Origin: Kiloniellales bacterium
GTDB lineage: Bacteria > Pseudomonadota > Alphaproteobacteria > Kiloniellales > JAKSDN01
Assembly: GCA_022360075.1 (NCBI GenBank)
Contig: JAKSDN010001211.1
Span: 1-7,546, forward strand
Length of the DNA: 7,546 nt
Direction of reading: 5' to 3'
A program made the position numbers and the translations under genes. Positions within the stretch are counted from its first letter, which is position 1; each line of letters opens with the position of its first letter. Positions 1 through 6,447 of this stretch are shown one piece after another. The notes under the pieces are model-generated. The model was not told the DNA's origin. It was given only the letters and a program-made list of their open reading frames with translations, and did no database searches.

Positions 1-148
1 CCACCGCATGGGCCGACTTCCACTGGTTCATGCCCGCTTCGCGGCCCTGATAGATGACGCCCCGGCTGTCGCACAAAATGGCGTTGTTGTGGGGCATGCC
101 CATCTCTTTGAGCAGCTCCACGCAGGCAATGGAGGCCGCGCCTGCGCC
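1..148 (-). pseudogene. Inverted fragment of a second malic enzyme gene (likely chimeric arm)
   Basis: Read on the minus strand from base 148 down to base 2, this segment encodes about 49 residues of a malic enzyme. It begins with the dinucleotide-binding Rossmann motif GAGAASIAC, followed by VELLKEMG, then CDSRGVIYQGREAGMNQWK. It has no start or stop and is open at both ends. Its codons from 118 to 2 align with plus-strand codons 149-265: about 95 of 117 bases and 31 of 39 residues match. The outermost 33 bases (2-34 against 233-265) are identical. It is therefore a homologue of the gene that follows, not a copy of the same molecule. It could come from a paralogue (alphaproteobacteria often carry two malic enzymes) or from a related organism. 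An assembly or amplification chimera is the simplest reading; a real inversion is possible but less likely. Confidence 0.75.
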
Positions 149-1807
149 GAGCTGCTCAAGGCCATGGGCGTGCCGCAGGAGGCGATCCTGCTTTGCGACA
201 CCCGCGGGGTCATCTACCAGGGCCGCGAAGCCGGCATGAACCAGTGGAAGTCGGCCCATGCGGTGCCCAGCAAGGCGCGCAGCCTGGAGGGCGCGCTCAA
301 GGGCGCCGACGTCTTCTTCGGCCTCTCGGTCAAGGACGCGGTGAACGAGGAGATGGTGCTGTCCATGGCCGAGAAGCCGATCATCTTCGCCATGGCCAAC
401 CCGGATCCCGAGATCGCGCCGGAAGCCGTGAAGGCGGTGCGCGACGACGCCATCATCGCGACCGGCCGCTCGGACTACCCGAACCAGGTCAACAACGTGC
501 TGGGCTTCCCCTACATCTTCCGCGGCGCGCTGGACGTGCGCGCCTCGACCATCAACATGGAGATGAAGATCGCCGCGGCCCAGGCCCTGGCGGCGCTCGC
601 CCGCGAGGACGTGCCCGACGAGGTCGACCGGGCCTATGCCGGCCGGCGACTGCGCTACGGGCCCGGCTACATCATTCCGGCGCCCTTCGACCCGCGCCTG
701 ATCGTCGACGTGCCCAAGGCGGTGGCCAAGGCGGCGATGGACAGCGGCGTCGCGCGGCGGCCCGTCGCCGACTTCGCGCACTACGCCCAGGAGCTCTCGG
801 CCCGGCTCGACCCGACCACGGCCCGGTTGCACACGATTTTCGAGAAGGTGCGCGCCGCGCCCAAGCGGGTGGTCTTCGCCGAAGGCGAGGAGGAGACCTC
901 GATCCGCGCCGCCATCACCTTTCACCAGTCGGGCTACGGCACGCCCGTGCTGGTCGCGCGCGAGGAGCGGGTCGCCGAGGCGCTGGCCGCCACCGGCCTC
1001 GACGGCAGCGGGCTGGAGATCCACAACGCCCGCCTTTCCGAGCGCAACCAGGCCTACACCGACTTCCTCTATCGGCGCCTGCAGCGCAGGGGCCGGCTCT
1101 ATCGCGACTGCCAGCGCATGGTGAACCAGAACCGCAACGTCTTCGCCGCCTGCATGGTCGCCTGCGGCGAGGCCGATGCCATGGTCACCGGCCTGACCCG
1201 GACCTTCGCCATCGCCTTCGAGGATGTCTCGCGGGCACTCGATCAGCGCCGGGGCCACGAGGTCTTCGGCCTGTCGATCGTCGTCGCGCCCGAGCGCACG
1301 GTCTTCATCGCCGACACCACCGTGCATCAGTTCCCGGAGGCCGAGACTCTGGCCGACATCGCGATCCAAAGCGCCAACCAGGCACGCCTCATGGGCCACG
1401 AGCCCCGGGTGGCCTTCCTGTCCTTCTCGAACTTCGGCAATCCCATGTGGGCGCGCGCGCAGCACGTGCGCGACGCGGTCAAGCTGCTCGACGAGCGCGC
1501 CGTGGACTTCGAGTACGACGGCGAGATGCAGGCCAACGTCGCGCTCGACCCGGAGCTGATGCGCCAGCTCTATCCCTTCTGCCGGCTATCCGGCCCGGCC
1601 AACATCCTGGTCATGCCGGCGCTGCACTCGGCCAACATCGTCGCCAAGCTGATCCCGCGCATCGGCGCCGGCACGGTGATCGGCCCGATCATGATCGGGC
1701 TGGCGAAGCCGGTCCAGATCGTCCAGCTCGGCTCGAGCGTCAGCGATCTCGTCACCGCCGCGGCGCTCGCGGCCTACGAAGCCGAACAGAGCGAAACGCT
1801 GCTGTGA
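140..1807 (+). CDS. maeB: NADP-dependent malic enzyme, MaeB type with C-terminal phosphotransacetylase-like domain (5' end missing)
   Basis: Enzymes of this family oxidatively decarboxylate malate to pyruvate with NAD(P)+ in the cytoplasm. The frame is open from an ATG at 8, but residues coded by 8-139 are antisense to another malic enzyme copy and match nothing expected. Credible homology starts at about 140 with ACAELLKAMG. About 200 N-terminal residues, including the catalytic Tyr and Lys region and the GAGAA cofactor motif, are absent, so the visible 555 residues compare with roughly 760 in the family. Seen here are the cofactor-domain core FAMANPDPE (about 389-412) and SDYPNQVNNVLGFPYIFRGA (from about 470). 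From about 863 comes a phosphotransacetylase-like domain, with RVVFAEGEEE and ADAMVTGLTRTF (near 1170). In family members this domain is known to lack transacetylase activity and to serve oligomerisation and acetyl-CoA control. Identity of the family is firm; the choice between NADP (MaeB/Tme) and NAD (Dme) forms is not settled by sequence. Confidence 0.9.
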   Translation, partial: ACAELLKAMGVPQEAILLCDTRGVIYQGREAGMNQWKSAHAVPSKARSLEGALKGADVFFGLSVKDAVNEEMVLSMAEKPIIFAMANPDPEIAPEAVKAVRDDAIIATGRSDYPNQVNNVLGFPYIFRGALDVRASTINMEMKIAAAQALAALAREDVPDEVDRAYAGRRLRYGPGYIIPAPFDPRLIVDVPKAVAKAAMDSGVARRPVADFAHYAQELSARLDPTTARLHTIFEKVRAAPKRVVFAEGEEETSIRAAITFHQSGYGTPVLVAREERVAEALAATGLDGSGLEIHNARLSERNQAYTDFLYRRLQRRGRLYRDCQRMVNQNRNVFAACMVACGEADAMVTGLTRTFAIAFEDVSRALDQRRGHEVFGLSIVVAPERTVFIADTTVHQFPEAETLADIAIQSANQARLMGHEPRVAFLSFSNFGNPMWARAQHVRDAVKLLDERAVDFEYDGEMQANVALDPELMRQLYPFCRLSGPANILVMPALHSANIVAKLIPRIGAGTVIGPIMIGLAKPVQIVQLGSSVSDLVTAAALAAYEAEQSETLL

Positions 1808-1871
1808 CGCTCCCCGCCGGCTTGGCTGGGCAGGGACCAGCTCCGGTCGAATATATGCAAAAGCTTCACAT

Positions 1872-1905
1872 CCCGATGCTACGATCGGGCCCGAGGGTCT
1901 CTTTT
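1872..1905 (+). terminator. Possible weak terminator after the malic enzyme gene
   Basis: A 6-bp stem, CCCGAT (1872-1877) with ATCGGG (1884-1889) and a 6-base loop, is followed nine bases later by the T-rich run CTCTTTT (1899-1905). The stem is short and the T run is not adjacent, so this is a weak candidate. It sits 64 bases after the malic enzyme stop, in the 217-base gap before phoR. I see no clear promoter for phoR in the rest of that gap. Confidence 0.3.
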
Positions 1906-2008
1906 CGAGATTGCTGACGCATCGGACGGAAGCGGTCCGGGGCCGGCAGGATCTCCACACTCTGGCCTTTCCCTGACCGAATGTGGTACCGCGACGACTC
2001 TATGGCGC

Positions 2009-2027
2009 CAAGGACTCGAATCGCGTG
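2009..2027 (+). promoter_or_regulatory. Ribosome binding site deciding the phoR start
   Basis: CAAGGA at 2009-2014 lies 10 bases before the GTG at 2025. The longer in-frame GTG at 1983 has only pyrimidine-rich sequence before it and would add 14 charged or polar residues ahead of the first membrane segment. The 2025 start places the first hydrophobic helix close to the N-terminus, as usual for PhoR, so it is preferred. The spacing is slightly long, which leaves some doubt. Confidence 0.5.
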
Positions 2028-3494
2028 AAGCGGGGCTCACATCTGCCGCCCTTGGCGGTCGCCGCCGTCGCCGGGCCCGGAGTGGTCGTGCTCCTCGTGC
2101 TGGCCTTGATGGGGCTGCTTGCCTGGACACCTGCGGTCCTCGGCGCGCTTATCGTCATGGCCGGCGCCTGTGCCCTGGTCTATCGCCATGCCAAACATCT
2201 CGATGCGCTGTCGACCTACGTTCAGGAGCTGGGACGCAGCGGCGCGGCCCGCCTGGGCCGGCCGCCCCACGTCGGCAGCCCGATCCTGAGCCCAGGCCTC
2301 GAGGACGCGCTGACCGAGGCGGCCGAGGAACGCCATCGCCGCCGGCTGGAGCTCGATGCCGTGATCGCCGGCAACGAGGCCATCGTCGAGAACCTGCCCG
2401 ACCCGCTGATCATCCTCGACAGCCGGCGCCACATCGTCCGCGCCAATCCGGCCGCCGAGGAGCTTTTCGGCACCGGCATCGCCGGCCGCGACCTGACCGA
2501 GGTGCTGCGCGCGCCGGCCCTGCTCGACACGATCGACGCCGTGCTCGAGGGCGAGGAGAAGATGGTGCTCGATTTCTCGATCCCCGGTCCGGTTCAGCGC
2601 ACCTTCAACGCCCGCGCGGCCCGGCTGCCGTCGACGACGCGCGAGGGCGCCGTCGCCATCCTGTCGCTGCACGACCTGACCAGCCTCAAGCGGGCCGAGC
2701 AGCTCCGCGCCGACTTCGTGGCCAACGCCAGCCACGAGCTGCGCACGCCGTTGTCGAGCCTGCTCGGCTTCATCGAGACGTTGCGCGGGCCGGCGCGCGA
2801 GGACGAGGAGGCGCGCCTGCGCTTTCTCACCATCATGCACGATCAGGCCCTGCGCATGGCCCGCCTGGTCGAAGACCTCTTGTCGCTGTCGCGCATCGAG
2901 ATGAAGGAGCATACCCCGCCGACCGGGGCGAGCGATCTCAGCCGCCTGCTGCGCTCCGTGGCCAACGGGCTGGAGATTCCGGCGCGCGCCAAGTCGATGC
3001 ACATCGTCGTCGAGGCCGGCGAGCTGCCGCCCGTGACCGGCGATAGCGACGAGTTGACCCAGGTCTTCCAGAACCTCATGGACAACGCCATCAAGTACGG
3101 TCGGGCCGGCACCGAGGTAAAAGTCCGGGCGACGGCCGATCCCGCCGCCGGACAGCGCCTGGACGGCAAGGCCGTCGTGGTCTCGGTCACTGACCAGGGC
3201 GAGGGCATCAGCCGCGAGCACGTGCCGCGCCTGACCGAGCGCTTCTACCGGGTGGACCGCGCCCGCTCGCGCCAGCTCGGCGGGACCGGTCTTGGCCTCG
3301 CCATCGTCAAGCATGTCGTCAACCGGCACCGCGGCGCGCTCGAGGTCTCGAGCGTCGAGGGCGAGGGGTCCACTTTCACCGTCTATCTCCCGGTCGCGCC
3401 GACGGCGAGTGCCGCCGAGGCCGAGGCCGTTTCACGCGACGAAAGCGACATGGCCGCCGAGCCGCCGCCTCAGCGCAAGGCGATGAAAGCCTGA
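2025..3494 (+). CDS. phoR: PhoR-type phosphate regulon sensor histidine kinase
   Basis: This is an inner-membrane histidine kinase of 489 residues that should phosphorylate PhoB when phosphate is scarce and dephosphorylate it when phosphate is plentiful. Residues 7-33 and 36-53 form two hydrophobic helices with almost no loop between them, so there is no periplasmic sensor domain. A PAS domain follows (about 119-216, starting ENLPDPLIILD). The dimerisation domain has the H-box ANASHELRTPLSS, with the phosphoacceptor His237. The ATPase domain shows the N-box (MDNAIKYG, Asn354), G1 (DQGEGIS, from Asp390), F-box (ERFYRVD, about 406-412) and G2 (GGTGLGL, about 419-425). All catalytic boxes are intact. 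The C-terminal 20 or so residues are a low-complexity tail rich in Ala, Glu and Pro. Assignment as PhoR over other PAS kinases rests on the architecture and on its place directly before pstS. No response regulator gene is in the window; phoB usually lies after pstB-phoU in this arrangement. Confidence 0.9.
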   Translation: MKRGSHLPPLAVAAVAGPGVVVLLVLALMGLLAWTPAVLGALIVMAGACALVYRHAKHLDALSTYVQELGRSGAARLGRPPHVGSPILSPGLEDALTEAAEERHRRRLELDAVIAGNEAIVENLPDPLIILDSRRHIVRANPAAEELFGTGIAGRDLTEVLRAPALLDTIDAVLEGEEKMVLDFSIPGPVQRTFNARAARLPSTTREGAVAILSLHDLTSLKRAEQLRADFVANASHELRTPLSSLLGFIETLRGPAREDEEARLRFLTIMHDQALRMARLVEDLLSLSRIEMKEHTPPTGASDLSRLLRSVANGLEIPARAKSMHIVVEAGELPPVTGDSDELTQVFQNLMDNAIKYGRAGTEVKVRATADPAAGQRLDGKAVVVSVTDQGEGISREHVPRLTERFYRVDRARSRQLGGTGLGLAIVKHVVNRHRGALEVSSVEGEGSTFTVYLPVAPTASAAEAEAVSRDESDMAAEPPPQRKAMKA

Positions 3495-3586
3495 ATCGAA
3501 GACACGGCAGAACAATTCATCGTTGCAATGGTCTTGAGTTCACTGCGGTGTCTGGTGGTAGCCCAGCTTCCGGGCAGCGGCCCGAA

Positions 3587-3630
3587 CTCGTGACAAGCCG
3601 ATGCTCACGCCATCGGTTTCGCATCACGAG
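3587..3630 (+). terminator. Imperfect hairpin after phoR, possible terminator
   Basis: CTCGTGA (3587-3593) pairs with TCACGAG (3624-3630), and inside it CCGATG (3598-3603) pairs with CATCGG (3611-3616) around a 7-base loop. Unpaired bases (4 on the left, 7 on the right) separate the two helices. It lies 92 bases after the phoR stop. No U-tract follows, so it is not a classic intrinsic terminator. It could still mark the 3' end of the phoR message or be a remnant of a dispersed element. Confidence 0.35.
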
Positions 3631-3700
3631 CCGGTAGTCGATTCGCGAAAGCTGGTTTTAACGTCGGCTTCACAGATCAACGAATTTTTCCACATGTATA

Positions 3701-3744
3701 CACAATATATAGGCTCAATATGACAACAACTACTACATATTGTG
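3701..3744. repeat. Inverted repeat in the AT-rich segment upstream of the Pho box
   Basis: CACAATAT (3701-3708) and ATATTGTG (3737-3744) are perfect inverted 8-mers separated by 28 bases, ending 4 bases before the first Pho-box unit. The spacing between arm centres is 36 bases, between three and three and a half helical turns. It could be a pair of half-sites for a second regulator, or chance in AT-rich DNA. Confidence 0.4.
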
Positions 3745-3748
3745 ATCA

Positions 3749-3781
3749 ACGTCATTAAACTGTAACTAAACTGTCGTAGAT
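3749..3781 (+). promoter_or_regulatory. Pho box (PhoB binding site) of three tandem 11-base units
   Basis: Three consecutive 11-mers are seen: ACGTCAT-TAAA (3749-3759), CTGTAAC-TAAA (3760-3770) and CTGTCGT-AGAT (3771-3781). Each is a 7-base unit resembling CTGTCAT (5, 5 and 6 of 7 matches) followed by a 4-base AT-rich spacer, which is the known PhoB site pattern. A TATAAC at 3781-3786 is a candidate -10. It sits 14 bases after the first two units but only 3 after the last two, so which pair would activate is unclear. The site lies 116 bases before the pstS start, in the orientation expected for phosphate-starvation induction. Confidence 0.8.
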
Positions 3782-3884
3782 ATAACGCCATTCGCGCGTA
3801 GCCTCCCGACCGGCCGGGCGCGCCATTTCGTGGCCTTCGATCGGGGAGTCGCGCGACCGGGGACCGTCATTTCTGACACTAGCC

Positions 3885-3900
3885 GGAGTGCTGATCCGTG
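3885..3900 (+). promoter_or_regulatory. Ribosome binding site and GTG start of pstS
   Basis: GGAG at 3885-3888 stands 9 bases before the GTG at 3898, which opens a protein with an ideal export signal. The GTG at 3888-3890 is in another frame and is not the start. No ATG in the correct frame lies near the signal peptide. Confidence 0.7.
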
Positions 3901-4932
3901 ATCCAAAGGACCCTTACCCTCGCCGCCGTAGCGAGCTTTGCGCTCGTGGCGGCTCAAAGCGCTGCCGAGGCCCGCGACCAAATTCGTGTCGTCGGCTCCT
4001 CGACGGTCTTCCCCTTCTCCACCGCCGTCGCCGAGAATTTCGGCAAGACCACGAGCTTCAAGACCCCGGTCGTCGAGAGCACCGGCTCGGGCGGCGGCAT
4101 GAAGCTGTTCTGCTCCGGCGTCGGCGTCGAGCACCCCGACATCACCAACGCCTCGCGACGCATCAAGTCCTCGGAGTTCGAGACCTGCACCAAGAACGGC
4201 GTCACCGTGGTCGAGGTGAAGATCGGCTTCGACGGCATCGTGCTGGCCAACTCCAAGACGAAAGAGCCCTTCAAGCTGACCAAGAAGCAGATCTTCCAGG
4301 CCCTCGCCAAGGAGGTCCCGGTGGACGGCAAGTTGGTGGCCAATCCCTATCAGAAGTGGAGCGAGATCGATCCCTCGCTGCCCGACGCCAAGATCGAGGT
4401 CCTGGGCCCGCCGCCGACCAGTGGCACCCGTGACGCCTTCGTCGAGCTCGCCATGGAGGGCGGTGCCAAGAAGTTCGACTCGCTCGCGGCCATGCGCAAG
4501 GAAGACAAGAAGGCCTTCAAGGCGGTGGCGCATTCGATGCGCGAGGACGGTCTCTTCATCGAGGCCGGCGAGAACGACAACCTGATCGTCCAGAAGCTCG
4601 AGGCCAATCCGAATGCCCTCGGCATCTTCGGCTTCTCCTTCCTCGATCAGAACGCCGACAAGATCCAAGGCTCGATCGTCGACGACGCCGAGCCGACCTT
4701 CGAGAACATCGCCGCGGGCGATTACGGCGTGTCCCGCTCGCTCTACTTCTACGTCAAGAAAGAGCACGTCGGCGTCGTGCCGGGCATCAGCGACTTCGTT
4801 GGCGAGTTCACCAGCGAGAAGGCCTGGGGCGAAGAAGGCTACCTGGTCGACAAGGGCCTGATCCCCTTGCCGGACGAGGATCGCCGGGCGATCCGTCAGA
4901 GCTCTCTGACGCTCTCGCCGATGTCGATGTAA
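3898..4932 (+). CDS. pstS: Phosphate ABC transporter periplasmic substrate-binding protein PstS
   Basis: PstS binds inorganic phosphate with high affinity in the periplasm and delivers it to the PstCA permease. The 344-residue product starts with a Sec signal peptide: Arg4, hydrophobic core about 6-19, and a likely cleavage after Ala-Glu-Ala (25/26). The mature protein opens with IRVVGSSTVFPF (29-40), whose Ser/Thr-Val-Phe segment is a phosphate contact in the family. STGSGGG (61-67) and DITNASR (81-87) supply the other conserved Ser and Asp ligands, and SGTRDAF (165-171) is the second-lobe SGT plus Arg site. Two cysteines, Cys72 and Cys97, are the only ones seen and could form a disulfide after export. 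Length is normal for the family. A Pho box upstream and a stem-loop downstream suggest phosphate-starvation induction and high expression relative to pstC. Homology class is clear; ligand specificity for phosphate is supported by context. Confidence 0.95.
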   Translation: MIQRTLTLAAVASFALVAAQSAAEARDQIRVVGSSTVFPFSTAVAENFGKTTSFKTPVVESTGSGGGMKLFCSGVGVEHPDITNASRRIKSSEFETCTKNGVTVVEVKIGFDGIVLANSKTKEPFKLTKKQIFQALAKEVPVDGKLVANPYQKWSEIDPSLPDAKIEVLGPPPTSGTRDAFVELAMEGGAKKFDSLAAMRKEDKKAFKAVAHSMREDGLFIEAGENDNLIVQKLEANPNALGIFGFSFLDQNADKIQGSIVDDAEPTFENIAAGDYGVSRSLYFYVKKEHVGVVPGISDFVGEFTSEKAWGEEGYLVDKGLIPLPDEDRRAIRQSSLTLSPMSM

Positions 4933-4943
4933 ATTGTTGGATG

Positions 4944-4978
4944 GCTGGAGGTCGGAGCCTAGCGCTCCGGCCTCCAGC
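4944..4978 (+). terminator. Strong intercistronic stem-loop between pstS and pstC
   Basis: A 15-base left arm (4944-4958) pairs along its whole length with 4964-4978, with a single T-G wobble at 4952/4970 and a 5-base loop CTAGC. It begins 12 bases after the pstS stop. No T-run follows, so it is unlikely to stop all transcription. It more likely protects the 3' end of the pstS message or acts as a partial attenuator, allowing PstS to be made in excess over the membrane subunits. The role is inferred; the structure is directly visible. Confidence 0.75.
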
Positions 4979-5064
4979 GGATTGAACGACCGCGTCTGTT
5001 AAGTCGCTCGTGACGGCAGGCCTGGGGCTATTCCTCGACAAGCTGAACGCGGAATTCCGGCGCG

Positions 5065-6447
5065 ATGCAAACCCTGATCCTGCTCGTCACAATTCTGATC
5101 CTGGCCGTCATCGGCTACTACATGGGACGCAGCCGGGCCGTCTCGGTCGCCGATGGCAGGCCCAGCGTACTGCACTCCCTGCCGAGCTATCATGGCGCCT
5201 ACGTCGCCGTATGGTGCGGCCTGCCAGCGCTCATCCTGGTCATCGCCTGGCTGATCCTCGAGCCGCAGATTGCGCAATGGGCCTTGGTCGCCAATCTGCC
5301 GGCCGATACCCGCAGTCTCGATCCCGATCAACTCAGGCTGCTGATCACCGATATCAAGAACCTAGCGACCGGCAACATCGTCAGCCGGGAGATCGACCCC
5401 GCCCTGCAGGCCGCGGCCGACAGCTACGGCAATACCCGCGCGATCGGCGGTGGTGCCATGATCGTGGTGGCCTTGGCCGCCGGGGTCGGCGGCCTCTACT
5501 ACGGCCGCAAGCTGATCCACCGTGAGCTGCGGGCGCGCAACCAAGTCGAGCGCGTGGTCAACATCATCATGATGGTCGCCTCGACCATCGCGATCCTGAC
5601 CACCGTCGGCATCGTCCTCTCGCTGTTGTTCGAGGCGATGCGGTTCTTTGCCCGCGTCCCGGTCACCGAATTCCTCTTCGGCCTGGAGTGGAGCCCGCAG
5701 ACGGCGCTGCGCGCCGAGCAGGTGGGCTCCTCCGGCGCCTTCGGCGCGGTGCCGCTGTTCGCCGGCACGCTCTTGATCACCGTCATCGCCATGCTGGTGG
5801 CCGCGCCCATCGGCCTCTTCTCGGCCATCTACATGTCCGAGTACGCGGGCCCCAAGGTGCGCTCGATCGCCAAGCCGATGCTCGAGATCCTGGCCGGCGT
5901 GCCGACCGTGGTCTATGGCTTCTTCGCCGCGCTCACCGTCGCGCCCTTCTTCCGCGGCCTCGGCGAATCGATCGGCCTCGGCGTCTCGTCGGAATCGGCC
6001 CTGGCTGCCGGCGCGGTGATGGGCATCATGATCATCCCCTTCGTCTCCTCGCTCTCCGACGATGTCATGAACGCGGTGCCCCAGACCCTGCGCGACGGCG
6101 CCTACGCGCTCGGTGCAACCCAGTCGGAGACCATCAAGCAGGTCATCGTGCCGGCCGCCCTGCCGGGCATCGTGGGCGCGCTGCTGCTGGCCGTCAGCCG
6201 GGCGATCGGCGAGACCATGATCGTCGTCATGGCCGCCGGTCTCGCCGCCAACCTGACGGCCAACCCGCTGGAGGCCGTGACGACGGTCACCGTGCAGATC
6301 GTCACGCTCCTGGTCGGCGACCAGGAGTTCGACAGCGCCAAGACCCTGGCCGCCTTCGCGCTCGGCCTCGTGCTCTTCATCGTCACGCTGGCGCTCAACG
6401 TCGTCGCGCTCCACGTCGTCCGCAAGTATCGAGAGAAGTATGACTGA
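5065..6447 (+). CDS. pstC: Phosphate ABC transporter permease PstC, N-terminally extended form
   Basis: PstC forms the inner-membrane phosphate channel together with PstA. The ATG at 5065 has CGGAA (5050-5054) 10 bases upstream. At 460 residues it is much longer than the roughly 320 of the E. coli protein. The first 160 residues hold three extra hydrophobic segments (about 2-20, 46-66, 128-147), with a 60-residue mostly polar stretch between the second and third. This N-terminal region resembles the domain of unknown function known from alphaproteobacterial PstC proteins (recalled as DUF3708). The permease domain follows, with about six helices (163-190, 229-257, 268-294, 313-330, 370-391, 424-451). 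The cytoplasmic EAA-type loop that docks the ATPase is at about 343-369 (RDGAYALGAT to LPGI), followed by RAIGETMIV. Its stop overlaps the pstA start by 8 bases, implying translational coupling. Confidence 0.93.
   Translation: MQTLILLVTILILAVIGYYMGRSRAVSVADGRPSVLHSLPSYHGAYVAVWCGLPALILVIAWLILEPQIAQWALVANLPADTRSLDPDQLRLLITDIKNLATGNIVSREIDPALQAAADSYGNTRAIGGGAMIVVALAAGVGGLYYGRKLIHRELRARNQVERVVNIIMMVASTIAILTTVGIVLSLLFEAMRFFARVPVTEFLFGLEWSPQTALRAEQVGSSGAFGAVPLFAGTLLITVIAMLVAAPIGLFSAIYMSEYAGPKVRSIAKPMLEILAGVPTVVYGFFAALTVAPFFRGLGESIGLGVSSESALAAGAVMGIMIIPFVSSLSDDVMNAVPQTLRDGAYALGATQSETIKQVIVPAALPGIVGALLLAVSRAIGETMIVVMAAGLAANLTANPLEAVTTVTVQIVTLLVGDQEFDSAKTLAAFALGLVLFIVTLALNVVALHVVRKYREKYD

Larger units (their letters stand above)
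3495..3897 (+). promoter_or_regulatory. phoR-pstS intergenic control region
   Basis: This 403-base gap holds no credible gene. Its first 160 bases are GC-rich and contain a small stem (CGGGC 3571-3575 with GCCCG 3580-3584) and a larger imperfect hairpin at 3587-3630. From about 3656 to 3790 it turns sharply AT-rich, unlike anything else in the window. That stretch holds an 8-bp inverted repeat (3701-3708 with 3737-3744), the Pho box (3749-3781) and a TATAAC candidate -10 at 3781-3786. The last 110 bases are GC-rich again and form the likely pstS leader, including a perfect 10-base palindrome GTCGCGCGAC at 3848-3857. The sharp composition change is what one expects of a promoter. Confidence 0.7.

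Noticed and set aside
193..1917. 574-codon plus-strand frame overlapping the malic enzyme
   Set aside because: It is Arg/Gly/Ala-rich without any recognisable motif, while the frame ending at 1807 carries clear family motifs.
1983..2024. Upstream GTG as the start of phoR
   Set aside because: No ribosome binding site precedes it, and the added residues are polar and precede the first membrane helix. The GTG at 2025 has CAAGGA in front.
1808..2024. A sigma-70 promoter for phoR around TTGGCT (1822) and TATATG (1852)
   Set aside because: The spacing between the two hexamers is 24 bases, far from the usual 17, and no Pho-box-like repeat is present in this gap.
2037..3329. 430-codon open frame on the minus strand opposite phoR
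   Set aside because: It is antisense to a gene with every kinase motif intact. Its product is a low-complexity Gly/Ala/Arg/Asp-rich sequence, as expected from the reverse strand of GC-rich codons.
3766..4767. 333-codon minus-strand frame opposite pstS, crossing the Pho box region
   Set aside because: It is antisense to a well-supported PstS and extends into a promoter region. There is no motif or start signal of its own.
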